A DNA stretch of 57,500 nt from Symbiodinium natans. Its lineage: Eukaryota > Sar > Dinophyceae > Suessiales > Symbiodiniaceae. The notes below the pieces were generated by a model. It worked only from the letters and a program-made list of their open reading frames with translations. It was not told the DNA's origin and searched no databases. The position numbers were made by a program, and so were the translations under genes. The stretch lies in assembly GCA_905221605.1 (NCBI GenBank), contig CAJNDS010002126.1, forward strand, positions 1 through 57,500, written 5' to 3'. Shown piece after piece: positions 11,764 through 22,092 of the stretch (positions are counted from its first letter, which is position 1; each line of letters begins with the position of its first letter).

Positions 11764-11910
11764 CTTGGTAGCCCAGCAACCATAACTTTAATAAGGGCTT
11801 TAGGGTTTAGGGTTTAGGGTTTGGGGTTTAGGGTTCCCTTTTTGGGGTTGGTTACTTATAAGGGAACCTAGAGCCAAAAACAGGTAAAAGGGTACAACTG
11901 GGCTGCCAAG
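11764..11910. mobile_element. Family T element, copy 2
   Basis: CTTGGTAGCCCAG on the left and CTGGGCTGCCAAG on the right; internal TTTAGGG units and GGTTACTTATAAGGG. Same family as gene A intron 4. Confidence 0.7.
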
Positions 11911-11936
11911 TCGCGAATAACTATGGCTGGGAGACG

Positions 11937-12099
11937 TACTTGGAAGCCAGTTTGACTTCCCAAGCAGGGTTAGCAAGGTGGGTTATGGGGATTTATAAGA
12001 GGGCTTCTAGCTGATACTAAGTAGACCCTAAAACCTAAACCCAAACCCTAAACCCTAAACCCTAAACCCTAAACCCCAAACCCAAAAGAGCTTCCAAGC
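11937..12099. mobile_element. Family C element with internal telomere-type array
   Basis: Starts TACTTGGAAGCCAGTTTGAC and ends AAAAGAGCTTCCAAG; a CCCTAAA array lies between the arms. Confidence 0.7.
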
Positions 12100-12289
12100 A
12101 TGGCACAGGCCAAATGTGCACCAACAAGACTGAAGCCCAGGTGTGAGGGGTTGTGGGTTTATGAGGTCTATAGGGTACCCTAAACCCTAAACCCTAAACC
12201 CTAAACCCTAAACCCTAAACCCTAAACCCTAAACCCTAAACCCTAAACCCTATATACCCAAAGCTGTTCGAGATTTAGGGTTTAGGGCT

Positions 12290-12395
12290 TAGGGTTTAGA
12301 ATTCGGGGACCCGTGGCTCATCCCAGGCCCTTCACGTTGCCCGCCTCAGCCGGGGCTGCCGAGGACGAGGAGGCACCTACTGGAGGAGACATGTA
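12290..12395. other. GC-rich islet, possible exon, strand unclear
   Basis: Minus reads an Ala/Ser-rich segment (SSSSAAPAEAGNVKGL); plus reads PASAGAAEDEEAPTGGDM then stop. Neither splice context is decisive. Confidence 0.25.
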
Positions 12396-12539
12396 GGGTT
12401 CAGGGTTTAGGGTTTAAGATTAAGGGTTTAGGGTTTAGGGTTTAGGGTTTAAGATTAACGGTTTAGGGTTTAGGATTAAGGGTTTAGGGTTTCGGATTAG
12501 GGGTTTAGGGCTCAGGGTGTAGGACTAGGATTAAGGGTT

Positions 12540-12830
12540 TTGGAGCTTACGCCGTATAAGGGTCTGGGCTTCGGGACGGCTTGAGGCTTCATGAGAGTGT
12601 AAGATAACATGTTTTACTACTTTTCTTACTATTGTTATGACGACTATGATTTCTATGATTATCATTATTCTTCTTATTATTTTTACTATTATTGTTATCA
12701 GTACAACTGCCGGAACAATATGCCGATTCTGAATATTACTATTTTCCTTTTGAAGGGCAGACTTAGAGGGATTCATGACGGCTTGTGAGCTTCAGATCCG
12801 GTCAGGGCCACCCACATCACGCAAAACAGC
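12540..12830. other. AT-rich stretch without telomere-type repeats
   Basis: Long runs of TTATTATT/ATTATTGTTAT character. Open frames here are low-complexity Ile/Val/Lys strings and are not convincing. Nothing else seen. Confidence 0.5.
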
Positions 12831-13543
12831 CAAACGACCTACATTCATGGGGCCTTTTGAATAGCCATAACTGGGCTTAAGTATCCCTAAATACCCTTAG
12901 GGGGGGGGGGGGGGGGGCGGTCCCCCATAACAGGTATAAATGTGCAAAACATTGTTCCAACTTCTGGGTCCTTCGGCGACGCCACAACAACCCTTAATAA
13001 CCCTAAACCCCCCCAACCCTGAACCCTGAGACCCTAAATCCTACGTCCACTGAAGCCTGACACGGTAAACCCCCAACCCCAAATGCTCTGAGCCCTGAAC
13101 CCTAAGCCCCAAATCTCCAAATCCCCTAAACCCTATACACCCTAAACCCTACACACCCTCAACCCTAAACCCTAAACCTAACCCTAAACCCTAAACCCCA
13201 AATACCCTAAACCCTAAACCCCAAATCCCCCAAACCCTAAACCCCAAACCACAAACCCTAAACCCCAAACACCAAACCCTAAACCCTAAACCCTAAACCC
13301 TAAACCCTAAACCCTAAACCCTAAACCCTAAACCCTAAACCCTAAACCCTAAACCCCAAACCAAAAAGCACAAACCCTAAACCCCAAACCCGAAAAAATG
13401 ACCTAAACCCTAAACCCTAAACCCTAAACCCTAAACCCTAAACCCTAAACCCTAAACCCGCCCGCCACCCCTCTCCTTCTGTGGGTAGGCGGGCGCGTCG
13501 AGCGCCAGCGAGACCATGGCAGGCTCTGCTGAGCTGCAGAGCC

Positions 13544-14110
13544 TGAGAAGGCCCTCCGGCAAAAGACACCCCCCAACGCCGATTTGGCTCTCGCAAGCTT
13601 CTAGACCTTTTTTTGAGCAAAGGGTCTTTCGCCATGCAACCTTTACGCTCCGGCATATAGAAGAAAAAACAATGAGAAGGCCCTCCGGCCGAAGACACCC
13701 CCCAACGCAAACGTGGATTTGGCTCTGGTATGCTCCTGTTCATAGCAACACCATGACACCGACGTCGAGAATAGAAACAATGAGAAGGCCCTCTGGCCGA
13801 AGACACCCCCCAACGCAAACGCTGATTTGGCTCTGGTAAGCTTCTAGACATGACTCTCACAAGGCCTATTCATAGCAACACAATGACACCCCGACGTCGA
13901 GAATAGAAACAATGAGAAGGCCCTCCGGCCGAAGACACCCCCCAACGCAAACCTGATTTGGCTCTCGCAAGCTTCTAGACGTGACTTTCGCAAGGCGTAT
14001 TTATGGCAACAAATCTTTCGCCATGCAGCCTTGATACCCCGACATCCAGAATGGAACAATGAGAAAGCCCGCCCAATGCAAAACGAAATTTTTCTCTCTC
14101 GAAAGCTCGG
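13544..14110 (+). repeat. Tandem repeat array, about 108-146 bp units
   Basis: Five units start near 13551, 13681, 13788, 13921 and 14067 with the block GCCCTCCGGCCGAAGACACC, followed by GATTTGGCTCTGG and CATAGCAACACAATGACACC. The minus strand keeps an open frame over three units (repeated RWGVSSAGGPSHCF), but the plus strand is open too and the last unit drifts. A related segment lies at 36115-36365. Confidence 0.7.
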
Positions 14111-14257
14111 CATCTAACATCTTTTCCAAGTGCAGAAGTGTTTGGATGTGGGCTGGCTTGGATTTGGCTGGCTCTTTTTTGGCTCGTTTTGAGTAGTGTT
14201 TGGGTGGCCTTGGGGTGGGCATGTCTGTACACAACTGCGTGCAGCTGACCACTGCTA

Positions 14258-14385
14258 CACCCTAAACCCTAAACCCTAAACCCTAAACCCTAATTAAACC
14301 CTAAACCCTAAACCCTAAACCCTAAACCCTAAACCCTAAACCCTAAACCCTAAACCCTAAACCCTAAACCCTAAACCCTAAACCC
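14258..14385 (-). repeat. CCCTAAA array
   Basis: About 17 units with one TAATTAAA interruption at 14291. Confidence 0.95.
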
Positions 14386-14414
14386 CAGACCAAAGTTCGA
14401 CCTCAGACAGCCGC
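14384..14414 (-). CDS. Short exon, donor GTTTAGGG
   Basis: Reads RLSEVELWSG after acceptor CTCTCAG and ends at GTTTAGGG. The plus strand of the wider islet (14390-14475) is also open, so strand is not secure. Confidence 0.35.
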
Positions 14415-14610
14415 CTGAGAGCGAAGGTCGCGGAGCCGTCGAAGAGGCGTAGCCCCCAGAGGAGCTACTCGCCTTAGGGTTTAGGGTTTAGGGGTTTAGG
14501 GTTTAGGGTTTAGGGTTTAGGGCTTGGGGTTTAGGGTTTAGGGGTTTAGGGTTTGGGGCTTGGGGCTTGGGGTTTGGGGTTTGGGTTTAGGGTTAGGGTT
14601 TAGGGTTTGG

Positions 14611-14911
14611 GTCCGCCGACCCTGGCGGCGTGTTGGATGGGAAAAGGAGGTGAAAACCTCCCTCTTTCCCTCCTTACCCCCCCAAAACGCGGGGGGTAGG
14701 GGGGGCCGGGCAGCTTTTCCATGGAGGGCCAAGCCACCCTTCAAGCTGGCTTCAGCTCTTGTTTGGGTCCCAACGTTTCACAGAGGTTCAAGCACATCAA
14801 CTTTTTTGGCATCCTTTGAGCTGACGAGCGCGTTTAAACCTTTCAACTATGCTCCAGCGGGGTCGGCGGCTTGAGCCGGAGGCTCTTAAATTTCGGGTTT
14901 GGGGTTTAGGG
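14611..14911 (+). repeat. Dispersed unit holding copy 2 of the duplicated islet
   Basis: Starts with CCGCCGACCCTGGCGGCG...GTTGGATGG, a block seen again at 23508-23540, then a C/G-rich stretch, then the 104-bp islet shared with 11387-11490. The plus strand is open across it (frame ending at 14874), but the same frame reads through the telomere-type repeat, so it is probably not a gene. A dispersed repeat is the simplest view. Confidence 0.5.
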
Positions 14912-15214
14912 TGTGGGGTTTGGGGCTTAGGGTTTGGGGTTCTCAAGGTTTGGATGTTAGGGTGTAAGACTTCGGGTTTAGGGCTGTCGACTTCGGGTTT
15001 AGAGCTTTGGGCTTCGGGATTTGGGATTTTGCGTAGGGCTTTCGGGCTTAGTGATTTGGGTCAGAAGGTTGCTAGAGCTTCACATATACTAGGCGCTTGA
15101 CCCCCGAAACGCTGGACGCCGCAGAGCCTACGTAACAGTCGCACCATAAGCCCGTACGAAAGCCTACACTGTAAAACCTTCGAAACCCTGAGCCCTAAAC
15201 CCTAAACCTCAATC

Positions 15215-15251
15215 TTGATAAGCCTGCAGCCCCTTCTGCAATAACTTAGGC
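15215..15251 (-). CDS. Microexon
   Basis: After acceptor TCGCCAG it reads PKLLQKGLQAYQ (phase 2) or LSYCRRGCRLIK (phase 1). The second frame is the one carried over from exon 15734-15695. Confidence 0.35.
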
Positions 15252-15694
15252 CTGGCGAGCGGTACTTCAGGCTTTCCGGAAGTTTGGCTTCGGCTAGGGT
15301 TTAGGGTTTAGGGTTTAGGGTTTAGGATTTAGGATTTAGGGTTTAGGGTTTAGGGTTTAGGGTCCAGGGTCCAGGGTTTAGGGTTTAGGGTTTAGATCCT
15401 ATAAATGAAGCCCTAGATCTGACATGCTAAACTACTCAGCCCTCAAGACCAAAGAAACCCCAGCCTAAAGTTAAGGACAAGGTAGTTCCCATCTGGGAGG
15501 CTCAAAGAGTTAGGGTTTTGTAGGATTAAAGCCCAAAAACCTACACCCTAGAACCCGAAAGCCCTAAACCCTAAAACCCTAAACCCTAAAACCCTAAACC
15601 CTAAAACCCTAAACCCTAAACCCTAAACCCTAAACCCTAAACCCTAAACCCAAACACTCAAAAGCCCAAACCCCATTGGGCGTCAGACACTTGC

Positions 15695-15734
15695 CGTCGT
15701 CGCCGGCAGCTGCGCTTCCGGCCTCAGCACGAGG
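15695..15734 (-). CDS. Microexon with consensus GC donor
   Basis: Reads PRAEAGSAAAGDD, acceptor GCCTCAG, donor GCAAGT, the same donor hexamer as gene B intron 3. Phase 0 in, compatible with exon 16407-16365. Confidence 0.45.
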
Positions 15735-15759
15735 CTGAGGCTCAAGGGCTTTGGGCTTT

Positions 15760-15893
15760 GGGCTTTGGGGCTTTGGGGCTTTGGGGCTTTGGGGCTTTGG
15801 GGCTTAGGGGTTTAGGGGTTTAGGGGTTTAGGGGTTTAGGGGTTTAGGGGTTTAGGGGTTTAGGGGTTTAGGGGTTTAGGGGTTTAGGGGTTA
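15760..15893 (+). repeat. Octamer arrays CTTTGGGG then TTTAGGGG
   Basis: Two successive homogeneous octamer blocks, the second with about 12 copies. Confidence 0.95.
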
Positions 15894-16364
15894 CGGTTTA
15901 GGGTTTTGGGTTTTCGTGTTGGGATGTTCCCCTCCTTAACAGGGAATATAATAGGGGCCCCCAAAGATCCGGACGTTGACGCCTGAACCCCCCCAACCAC
16001 CAAACCCCAAAGCCTACACGGCTTGAGCCGGGGTCTTAGGGTTTAGGGTTTAGGGTTTAGGGTTTAGGGTTTAGGGTTTAGGAAACCCTAAACCCGTCGT
16101 TTTTCAGCATGGTGCTTGGGGGTTAGGGGATGGTTGTGGGACTTTGGCCTCAAACCCCCAAGACCTCTGCCCTACCCAGTGAGCCCGATACCTCTGAATT
16201 AGGAACATACATTAATTTAATGTATATATAGGGATCCTACCTAAACCCTAAACCCTAAACCCTAAACCCTAAACCCTAAACCCTAAACCCTAAACCCTAA
16301 ACCCTAAACCCTATGGTTTCACGGTAGGTTCCTTAGTTAAGGGGTATCAGGCTCTTTGGGTAGC

Positions 16365-16407
16365 CCGAAGCATGCCAAGCTCCTCGCCACGACTGGCTCG
16401 AGACAAC
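16365..16407 (-). CDS. Microexon
   Basis: Reads LSRASRGEELGMLR after acceptor CTGGGAG with a GC donor; phase 2 in, 0 out. Confidence 0.45.
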
Positions 16408-16451
16408 CTCCCAGTGAGAGAGCGCCCACCGGATGGTGCTGATGCGTAGGG

Positions 16452-16590
16452 TTTAGGGCTAGGGTTTAGGGTTTAGGGTTTAGGGTTTAGGGTTTAGGGT
16501 TTAGGGTTTAGGGTTTAGGGTTTAGGGTTTAGGGTTTAGGGTTCAGGGTTCAGGGTTCAGGGTTTAGGGTTTAGGGTTTAGGGTTTAGGG
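16452..16590 (+). repeat. TTTAGGG array
   Basis: About 19 units, including TTCAGGG variants in a run. Confidence 0.95.
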
Positions 16591-16621
16591 TTTACGGTTG
16601 AAGGTTTCGTAGTTTAGAGTT

Positions 16622-16717
16622 GGGATGCTCCCCTTTCTACTAGCAGTCCTCAATAGGGATTATAGTAGGGGGTACTATACTCCCTACCAAGGACTATTCG
16701 TACAAAAGGAACATCCC
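16622..16717. mobile_element. Family A element, copy 2
   Basis: Ends GGGATGCTCCCC and GGAACATCCC, centre AATAGGGATTATAGTA. It sits just beyond the downstream region of gene A. Confidence 0.8.
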
Positions 16718-16719
16718 AA

Positions 16720-17158
16720 GTGATCCGTTTGGTAGGAGGGCTTCAGCTTTGCGGACTGTCTCGAGTTTGTAGGGTTCAGGGCATCACCACCAAGAACAGG
16801 GCACGGATACATACAAGAACAAACAGCACGAACAACAGACAACAACACACGACAAACAAGCAAGCTAACAAACAATCCAGCAAACCAGCAAAACCAACAA
16901 GTGAGCCCCAAATAAAGTGATATCCGCCTCCCCTAGGCAAAAACATGGCCGCAGACCTTGTGATAGACTTTTCTGCGCTGGGTCTCCGGGTGCAATCCAT
17001 ACTCGACGCCCTCATCGCGCGACAGTACCGATAGCAGACGCGCAGGATCTCATCATGGATGTGCGGCCGCGGACTGATGCAAGGAAGCCGACTCGAACTC
17101 AGGTCATGGCTTGACAAAGTCATTGGAGTCGGACGTCTGCGATGATAGGCCCTGTTCT
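16720..17158 (-). other. Region downstream of gene A, probable 3' UTR
   Basis: After the gene A stop the minus strand continues through moderately GC-rich sequence and then into a T/G-rich stretch (about 16,790-16,915, many TTTG and TTGT words), as 3' untranslated regions often look. No polyadenylation signal can be named. On the plus strand a 29-codon ATG frame lies at 16945-17034 (MAADLVIDFSALGLRV...); it reads like protein but has no supporting splice context and is probably fortuitous. Confidence 0.4.
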
Positions 17159-17555
17159 TCAGCCCTCCTCCCAGGTCTCGATCGTTGAGAAGCATCCGCA
17201 CTCTCGGCACTCGATCTCGGACCGCGTGGAGTAGTTCCCATTTCTCTGCCTTGGTAGCCAAGTAACTATGTTATAAGAAGGGCACCTTTTTTGGGTTACT
17301 TAACTCATTATGTTATAATCAGGGCACCCCTTTTTTGGGCTACACTGGCTACCAAGCTACGTCATGTCGTAGAAGTAGATCAGCCGATTCCGCTTGTCGG
17401 GCTCCAGATCGCTGCCACCGAATCCACAGGCCTCGCACTTGAGCCCAGAGGGACGTCCAGACCCGTACCTCAGGGCGACTAGAGGGCTATAGTGGTTATA
17501 GCGTTTCAGCATTTGTGTGTATATATGATTCAGCCCCGGCGGGCCCCCCCCCCCT

Positions 17556-17586
<31 letters not shown>

Positions 17587-19205
17587 ACCCCCCCCCCCCT
17601 GTGGTGTGGTTGGGGGTTGGTTTTAGGGTTTTAGGGTTTAGGGTTTAGGGTTTAGGGTTTTAGGGTTTTAGGGTTTTAGGGTTTAGGGTTTAGGGTTTAC
17701 GGTTTAGGGTTTAGGGTTTAGGGTTTAGGGTTTAGGGTTTTCCCCGCGGATGGGGTACTAAGATGATCCCCCCCCCCCTGTGGTGTGGTTGGGGGTTGGT
17801 TTTAGGGTTAGGGTTTAGGGTTCAGGGTTTTAGGGTTTAGGGTTTAAGGTTTAAGACTTAAGGTTTAGGGTTTAGGGTTAGGGTTTAGGTTTTAGGGTTT
17901 AGGGTTTAGGGTTTAGGGTTTAGGGTTTAGGGTTTAGGGTTTAGGGACCGTAGAGTAGACTTGGGGGGGGGGGGATACCATGGGGGGGGGGGGCCCAGGA
18001 CGCTCGACGCTGAACCATATATATATATATATTGTTTTTGATTTATATATATACATATGACATATGTATCTATCTATGTATTTACTAATTTATGATTTTT
18101 GCATAAGTCCTAGACTTTCTTGTTGAATGCATTGTTATCTTTTTTTTTCGATTTACAGATGTGTATGTATCCATATCTATGTATCTACAGCTTCATGCCT
18201 GAAACCTTTCATGAAAGCAAAAACAGCTCTTGAACAAAGCCACAGGCACCCTTCAGTCAGGTCGCCATCATCCTCGGGGACGAAATGAGCCACAAACATT
18301 GGGATTCATCTACCCGATACTACTGTAGTCCCTACTAAGGTTTAGGGTTTAGGGTTTCGGGTCTAGGGTTTAGGGTTTCGAGGGGACCCAAAACCCTAAA
18401 CCCTCAACGCCCGAGGCTCTGCAATGTTCTTGAAGGCATCTGGCACCAAATACAACTGTACTTATAACCAACTCATGAGCCCTAACATGGTTCTGAGTAC
18501 AGTGAGAAGTACAGTTATAGCTGGTTGATAAGTACCCTGAACCTCCAAGCAGGGCTTCCTAAACCCAACACCCTAACCCTAAACCCTAAACCCTAAACCC
18601 TAAACCCCAAACCCTAAACCCTAAACCCTAAACCCTAAACCCTAAAACCCTACACCCTCAAGCCCAGGGCTCGGTAATGTTCTTGAAGGCGTCGGGCAGC
18701 GTCCGGTAGTTCGCCGGCGCATGCACGGGCGCGGAGGACGTGGCAACCTGCCATCCAGGGCTCCCAGTGACCGAACCCCAGGTTTAGGGTTTAGGGTTTA
18801 GGGTTTGGGGTTTAGGGTTTAGGGTTTAGGGTTTAGGGTTTAGGATTTAGGGTTGAGTTTACTGACTCCCACAACCCCCATTATTTCAAAAATGCACTAC
18901 CCTATCCTTGAAGCTACCCTGCAACTACCTTGAGACTTTACCCTGAATATACTACTCTAATCGAATCACAAAAAACTACGCTCAACCCCCTTAGAAGCCC
19001 TAAACCCTACAACCTGAGAAGTATCCCAGGCCCTAAGCCCAAAGCCCAAAGCCCTAAACCCTAAACCCCAAAACCCTAAACCCCAAACCCTAAACCCTAA
19101 ACCTTAAACCCCGTTCACCTTCAGTCCGGGGCCGTGGTTGAACGGCCCCGAGCCACGGCTCGCTGGAGCGCTCTTCGCAGCGCCCGCATCGGCCGCAGCA
19201 GCCAT
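17159..19205 (-). CDS. Gene A: 148-residue zinc-knuckle-like protein, five exons
   Basis: Exons read 5' to 3' on the minus strand: 19205-19119, 18747-18664, 18272-18206, 17478-17361, 17249-17159. Phases match at all four joins (0, 0, 1, 2) and the joined frame is 149 codons ending in TGA. Donors are GTGAAC, GCTTGA, GTTTCA and GTAGCT; every acceptor is AG. The ATG at 19205 opens an Ala/Gly/Ser-rich, probably disordered start (MAAAADAGAAKS). The middle holds NYRTLPDAFKNITEPW, then an acidic stretch followed by CLWLC (C66, C70). The C-terminal third carries CEAC (C94, C97) and CREC (C133, C136, with C138 next), spaced like a treble-clef or zinc-ribbon metal site. I do not recognise the family; metal binding is inferred from the cysteines only. 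Intron 4 is almost exactly one inverted-repeat element. The upstream half could in principle belong to another gene, but the phase match argues against it. Confidence 0.72.
17250..17360 (-). mobile_element. Introner-like element forming intron 4 of gene A (family T)
   Basis: The intron runs GTAGCTTGG...CTACCAAG on the minus strand. On the plus strand the element starts CTTGGTAGCCA at 17250 and ends TGGCTACCAAG at 17356, a terminal inverted repeat. Related inverted-repeat elements lie at 11764-11910 and 21059-21212. The intron consists of the element plus four bases, so the element itself supplies both splice signals. Confidence 0.65.
17620..17946 (+). repeat. Two TTTAGGG arrays in gene A intron 3
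   Basis: Arrays 17620-17742 and 17798-17946 are each preceded by the same block CCCCCTGTGGTGTGGTTGGG, so the whole unit is duplicated. Confidence 0.9.
18405..18448 (-). pseudogene. Truncated copy of gene A exon 2
   Basis: Reads VPDAFKNIAEPRA, matching LPDAFKNITEPWA at the end of gene A exon 2, with about three quarters of bases shared. It lies inside gene A intron 2 and is cut off exactly where a family B element (18445-18550) begins. It lacks the 5' half and an acceptor, so it is a relic or a decoy exon. Confidence 0.55.
18445..18550. mobile_element. Family B element in gene A intron 2, left end truncated
   Basis: Has AACTGTACTTATAACC and GAAGTACAGTTATAGC arms and the right end ACCTCCAAGC. 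The left end is missing where the exon-2 fragment begins. Confidence 0.65.
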
Positions 19206-20282
19206 GTTGACAACTTAAGGGTTCAGGGTTTCGGGTTTCGGGTTTAGGGTTGAGGGTTAGGGTTTAGGGTTTAGGGCCTAGGGTCTAGAGTTTAGGGTTA
19301 AGGGTTAAGTTTAGGGTTAGGGGATTAGGGCCTAGGGAATGACCCCTTGAGACTTACAAGGTTCAGAAGAGTTGAATAAGGACTCAGAATCTTTTTCATC
19401 TTGGCTCTGCGGCAGAAAAGTGGGGGGTGGGATTTGAGCGGGGTGGGGGGGCGGGGGGCGTCCCGAAGAGTTTTCACAGTTTCCATCTAATCCCTCTACA
19501 ACCCCCCCGAGTTCCGTTTAGGGTTTAGGACCTAGAGTTTAGATTTTGATCCCCAGACCATCAACCGAAAAGGCCGATCCCCAGATACCCTACTACCCCA
19601 AAGACCCGGGTTCCATCTCCTTACGCAAGCTGTGAGCTCCTATGTCACCTCTACATCCTCTGTAGAAGCTATGCATACGTAAATGTACACCCATTTACAG
19701 ACCCCAAGCCCGAAAAACTTAGCCTAAATTGACGGAACTTTGTGCCACAACCTTAGCATGCTTGTTTACAAACGCATACTTAAACCCGAAAATCCGTCAA
19801 CCACGAGCCCTGTGGCCTAAACCCTAAACCCTCAACCCTCAACCCTAAACCCTACACCCTAAACCCTAAGCCTCCCAACCTCAGTGCAAAAGCCGGTTTG
19901 GCTGCGGTTTTGGCTGTTTAGGTGTTATGGTTTGTTTCAGTTTCGCGTTCTAGAAACAGGTGAGGGTTTGAAGGTGTTATTTGCGGGCCCCAAACCCTAA
20001 ACCCTACACCCTAAACCCCAATCAAACCCTAAACCCCGAACCCTAAACGTGAGCTGTAGGGTGCTAGGTCTTGGGGTTTAGGGCTTACGGCTTCAGGTTG
20101 AACGGAACTCGAGATTTAGGGTTTCGCATTTAGCCTCAAGGGTGTTCTCTGCTATGTTCTGTCACAGCAAATTGGTCAACACAACTGCACGGTCCTGACC
20201 CAAAGCCTCAAACCCCAAGCCCTATACCAAAAGTCCTGGATATACAGCCCTAAGCTCTAAACCCTATGAAACCGTAAGCTTA

Positions 20283-20376
20283 GGATGTTCCCCCTTATAC
20301 CAACAGTCCTTAATAGGGATTGTAGTACCCCTAGTATAAGCCCTGTTGAGGACTGTTAGTAGAAGGGGAACATCCC
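20283..20376. mobile_element. Family A element, copy 3
   Basis: Ends GGATGTTCCCCCTTATAC and GAAGGGGAACATCC, with the shared centre TTAATAGGGATTGTAGTA. Confidence 0.8.
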
Positions 20377-21058
20377 AACCCTAAGCCTCTAAACCCTATT
20401 CAACCCGAAGCCCAAACACGAGTCAGCCCGAGACGCATGAAGAAAAGAAACAGAGCTCAGTGCTTAAGAGTTTAGGGTTTAGGGTTTAGAGTTTAGGGTT
20501 TAGAGTTTAGAGTTTAGGGTTTGGGGTTTGGTGTTTCGGGTTTAGAGCCCAGGGCTTCAGAGAGTAGGGCTGCTGCTCTCGCCTTTTATCTGTGCAGCAG
20601 CTGCCGATGCTCGGCACTGGTACTTGAAAGATTGCAGAACTGAGTCGGAGACTTCAGCACTCTAAGACCCTAAACCCCAAACCCTAAACCCCACACACTA
20701 AACCCTGAACCCTAAAACCCTGACACTGACACCCCGTTAGGGTTTAGGGGTGTTGTGGGTTCAGGGTTCAGGGGTCCAAATCTCGGCCCTGAATCCTCAA
20801 CCCAAAACCTAAAACTCGACAAAATCCGACCAACAAAGTGACGAGGGTTCAGGGTTTAGGGTTTAGGGTTTAGGGTTTAGGGTTTAGGGTTTAGGGTTCA
20901 GGGTTTAGGGTTTAGGGTTCAGGGTTTAGGGTTTAGGGTTTAAGGTTTAGGTTTCACGGGAGCCACGCGCCCCCCAAGCCGATAAGCCTTGCACCCTACC
21001 GCCTGATACACGAATGGCGGAGCACCTGAACTCTAAACCCCTCAACAGCGCACCAATG

Positions 21059-21212
21059 CATGGTGGCCCAGGAACCATATGGTTATAAGGGCACCATGCT
21101 TTGGGGGTTCTTAAGCAAATGGTAGTAAAGGGCACCTTTTGTTGGGTTGGTTACTTTATAAGTGAACCCAGAACCCAAAAAAGAAGGTAAAGGGTACCAC
21201 TGGGCTACCAAG
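21059..21212. mobile_element. Family T element, copy 3
   Basis: CATGGTGGCCCAGG on the left and CACTGGGCTACCAAG on the right, with GGTTATAAGGGCACC shared with gene A intron 4. Confidence 0.7.
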
Positions 21213-21507
21213 ACAACTAAACCAAAGGAAGTTACTTGGAGGTTTCCGAAATTTGGGGTACGAATCCTACAATTTAGGGGTCTACATTAGGGTCCCCTAT
21301 TTTCGTTGACTCCCACTTGGGAGCAAAAGCAGAGACCAGGAGCATGGTAGCTGAACTAGGCATGTATGGTTCCTTGTCACGTAACCGTATTCCACACCCT
21401 AGACCTTGTATACCGACCTAAACCCTAAACCCTAAACCCTAAACCCTAAACCCTAAACCCTAAACCCTAAACCCTAAACCCTAAACCTAAAAGAAACAAA
21501 CAGAAAC

Positions 21508-21547
21508 CCGGCCGCAGGTCTTCTGCGAGCCGCTCCGTCGCTTCTTC
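21508..21547 (-). CDS. Microexon, coiled-coil-like
   Basis: Reads EEATERLAEDLRP after acceptor TGCCGAG with donor GTTTCT. It lies between two long converging telomere-type arrays (21418-21490 and 21582-21735). Confidence 0.55.
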
Positions 21548-21581
21548 CTCGGCAACCGGCATGTGCGCAGGCCGGGCGAGG

Positions 21582-21735
21582 GTTTAGGGTTTAGGGTTTA
21601 GGGTTTAGGGTTTAGGGTTTAGGGTTTAGGGTTTAGGGTTTAGGGTTTAGGGTTTAGGGTTTAGGGTTTCGGGTTTCGGGTTTAGGGTTTAGGGTTTAGG
21701 GTTTAGGGTTTAGGGTTAGGGTTTAATGTTTAGGG
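21582..21735 (+). repeat. TTTAGGG array
   Basis: About 20 units to the right of the exon at 21508-21547; the partner CCCTAAA array is 21418-21490. Confidence 0.95.
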
Positions 21736-22092
21736 TTTATGTAGGGTGGCTGGGGGCATTTTCGCCCATGGGTTTGAGGGTCGATGTTTTGAGAGTTTCG
21801 ATGGTAGAAGTCGGTTTAGGGTTTAGGGATTAGAGTTTAAGGCTCGGGTTTAGGGTTTAGGGTAAGAATGACTCATTCTTCTTACCCTAAACCATTTCCC
21901 GAAATTGGGGAAAGCTTGCGTTTCCCCTAGACCCTCAACCCCAAGCTCTAAACCCTACACCCTGAACCTAACCCGAAATCCCCGAAAACCTGAACCCTGA
22001 ACCATAAACTCTAAACCCTGAACCCTAAATCCTAAACCCTAAACCGTAAACCCTTAACCCTAAGTCCTTTAATCCTAAGCCGCAACCAACAC

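Larger units (their letters stand above)
19206..21507. other. Repeat-rich stretch upstream of gene A
   Basis: Mostly degenerate TTTAGGG/CCCTAAA sequence with a family A element (20283-20376) and a family T element (21059-21212). Islets near 20560-20660 and 20970-21060 are open in several frames but lack clear splice sites. No gene can be supported. Confidence 0.4.

Noticed and set aside
12531-12776. Basic Ile/Val-rich protein
   Set aside because: Comes from TTATTATT low-complexity DNA without splice or start context.
14560-15100. Open frames reading GLGFRVWGLG-type repeats
   Set aside because: These are translations of TTTAGGG/TTTGGGG repeats; similar frames occur at every array and cannot be genes.
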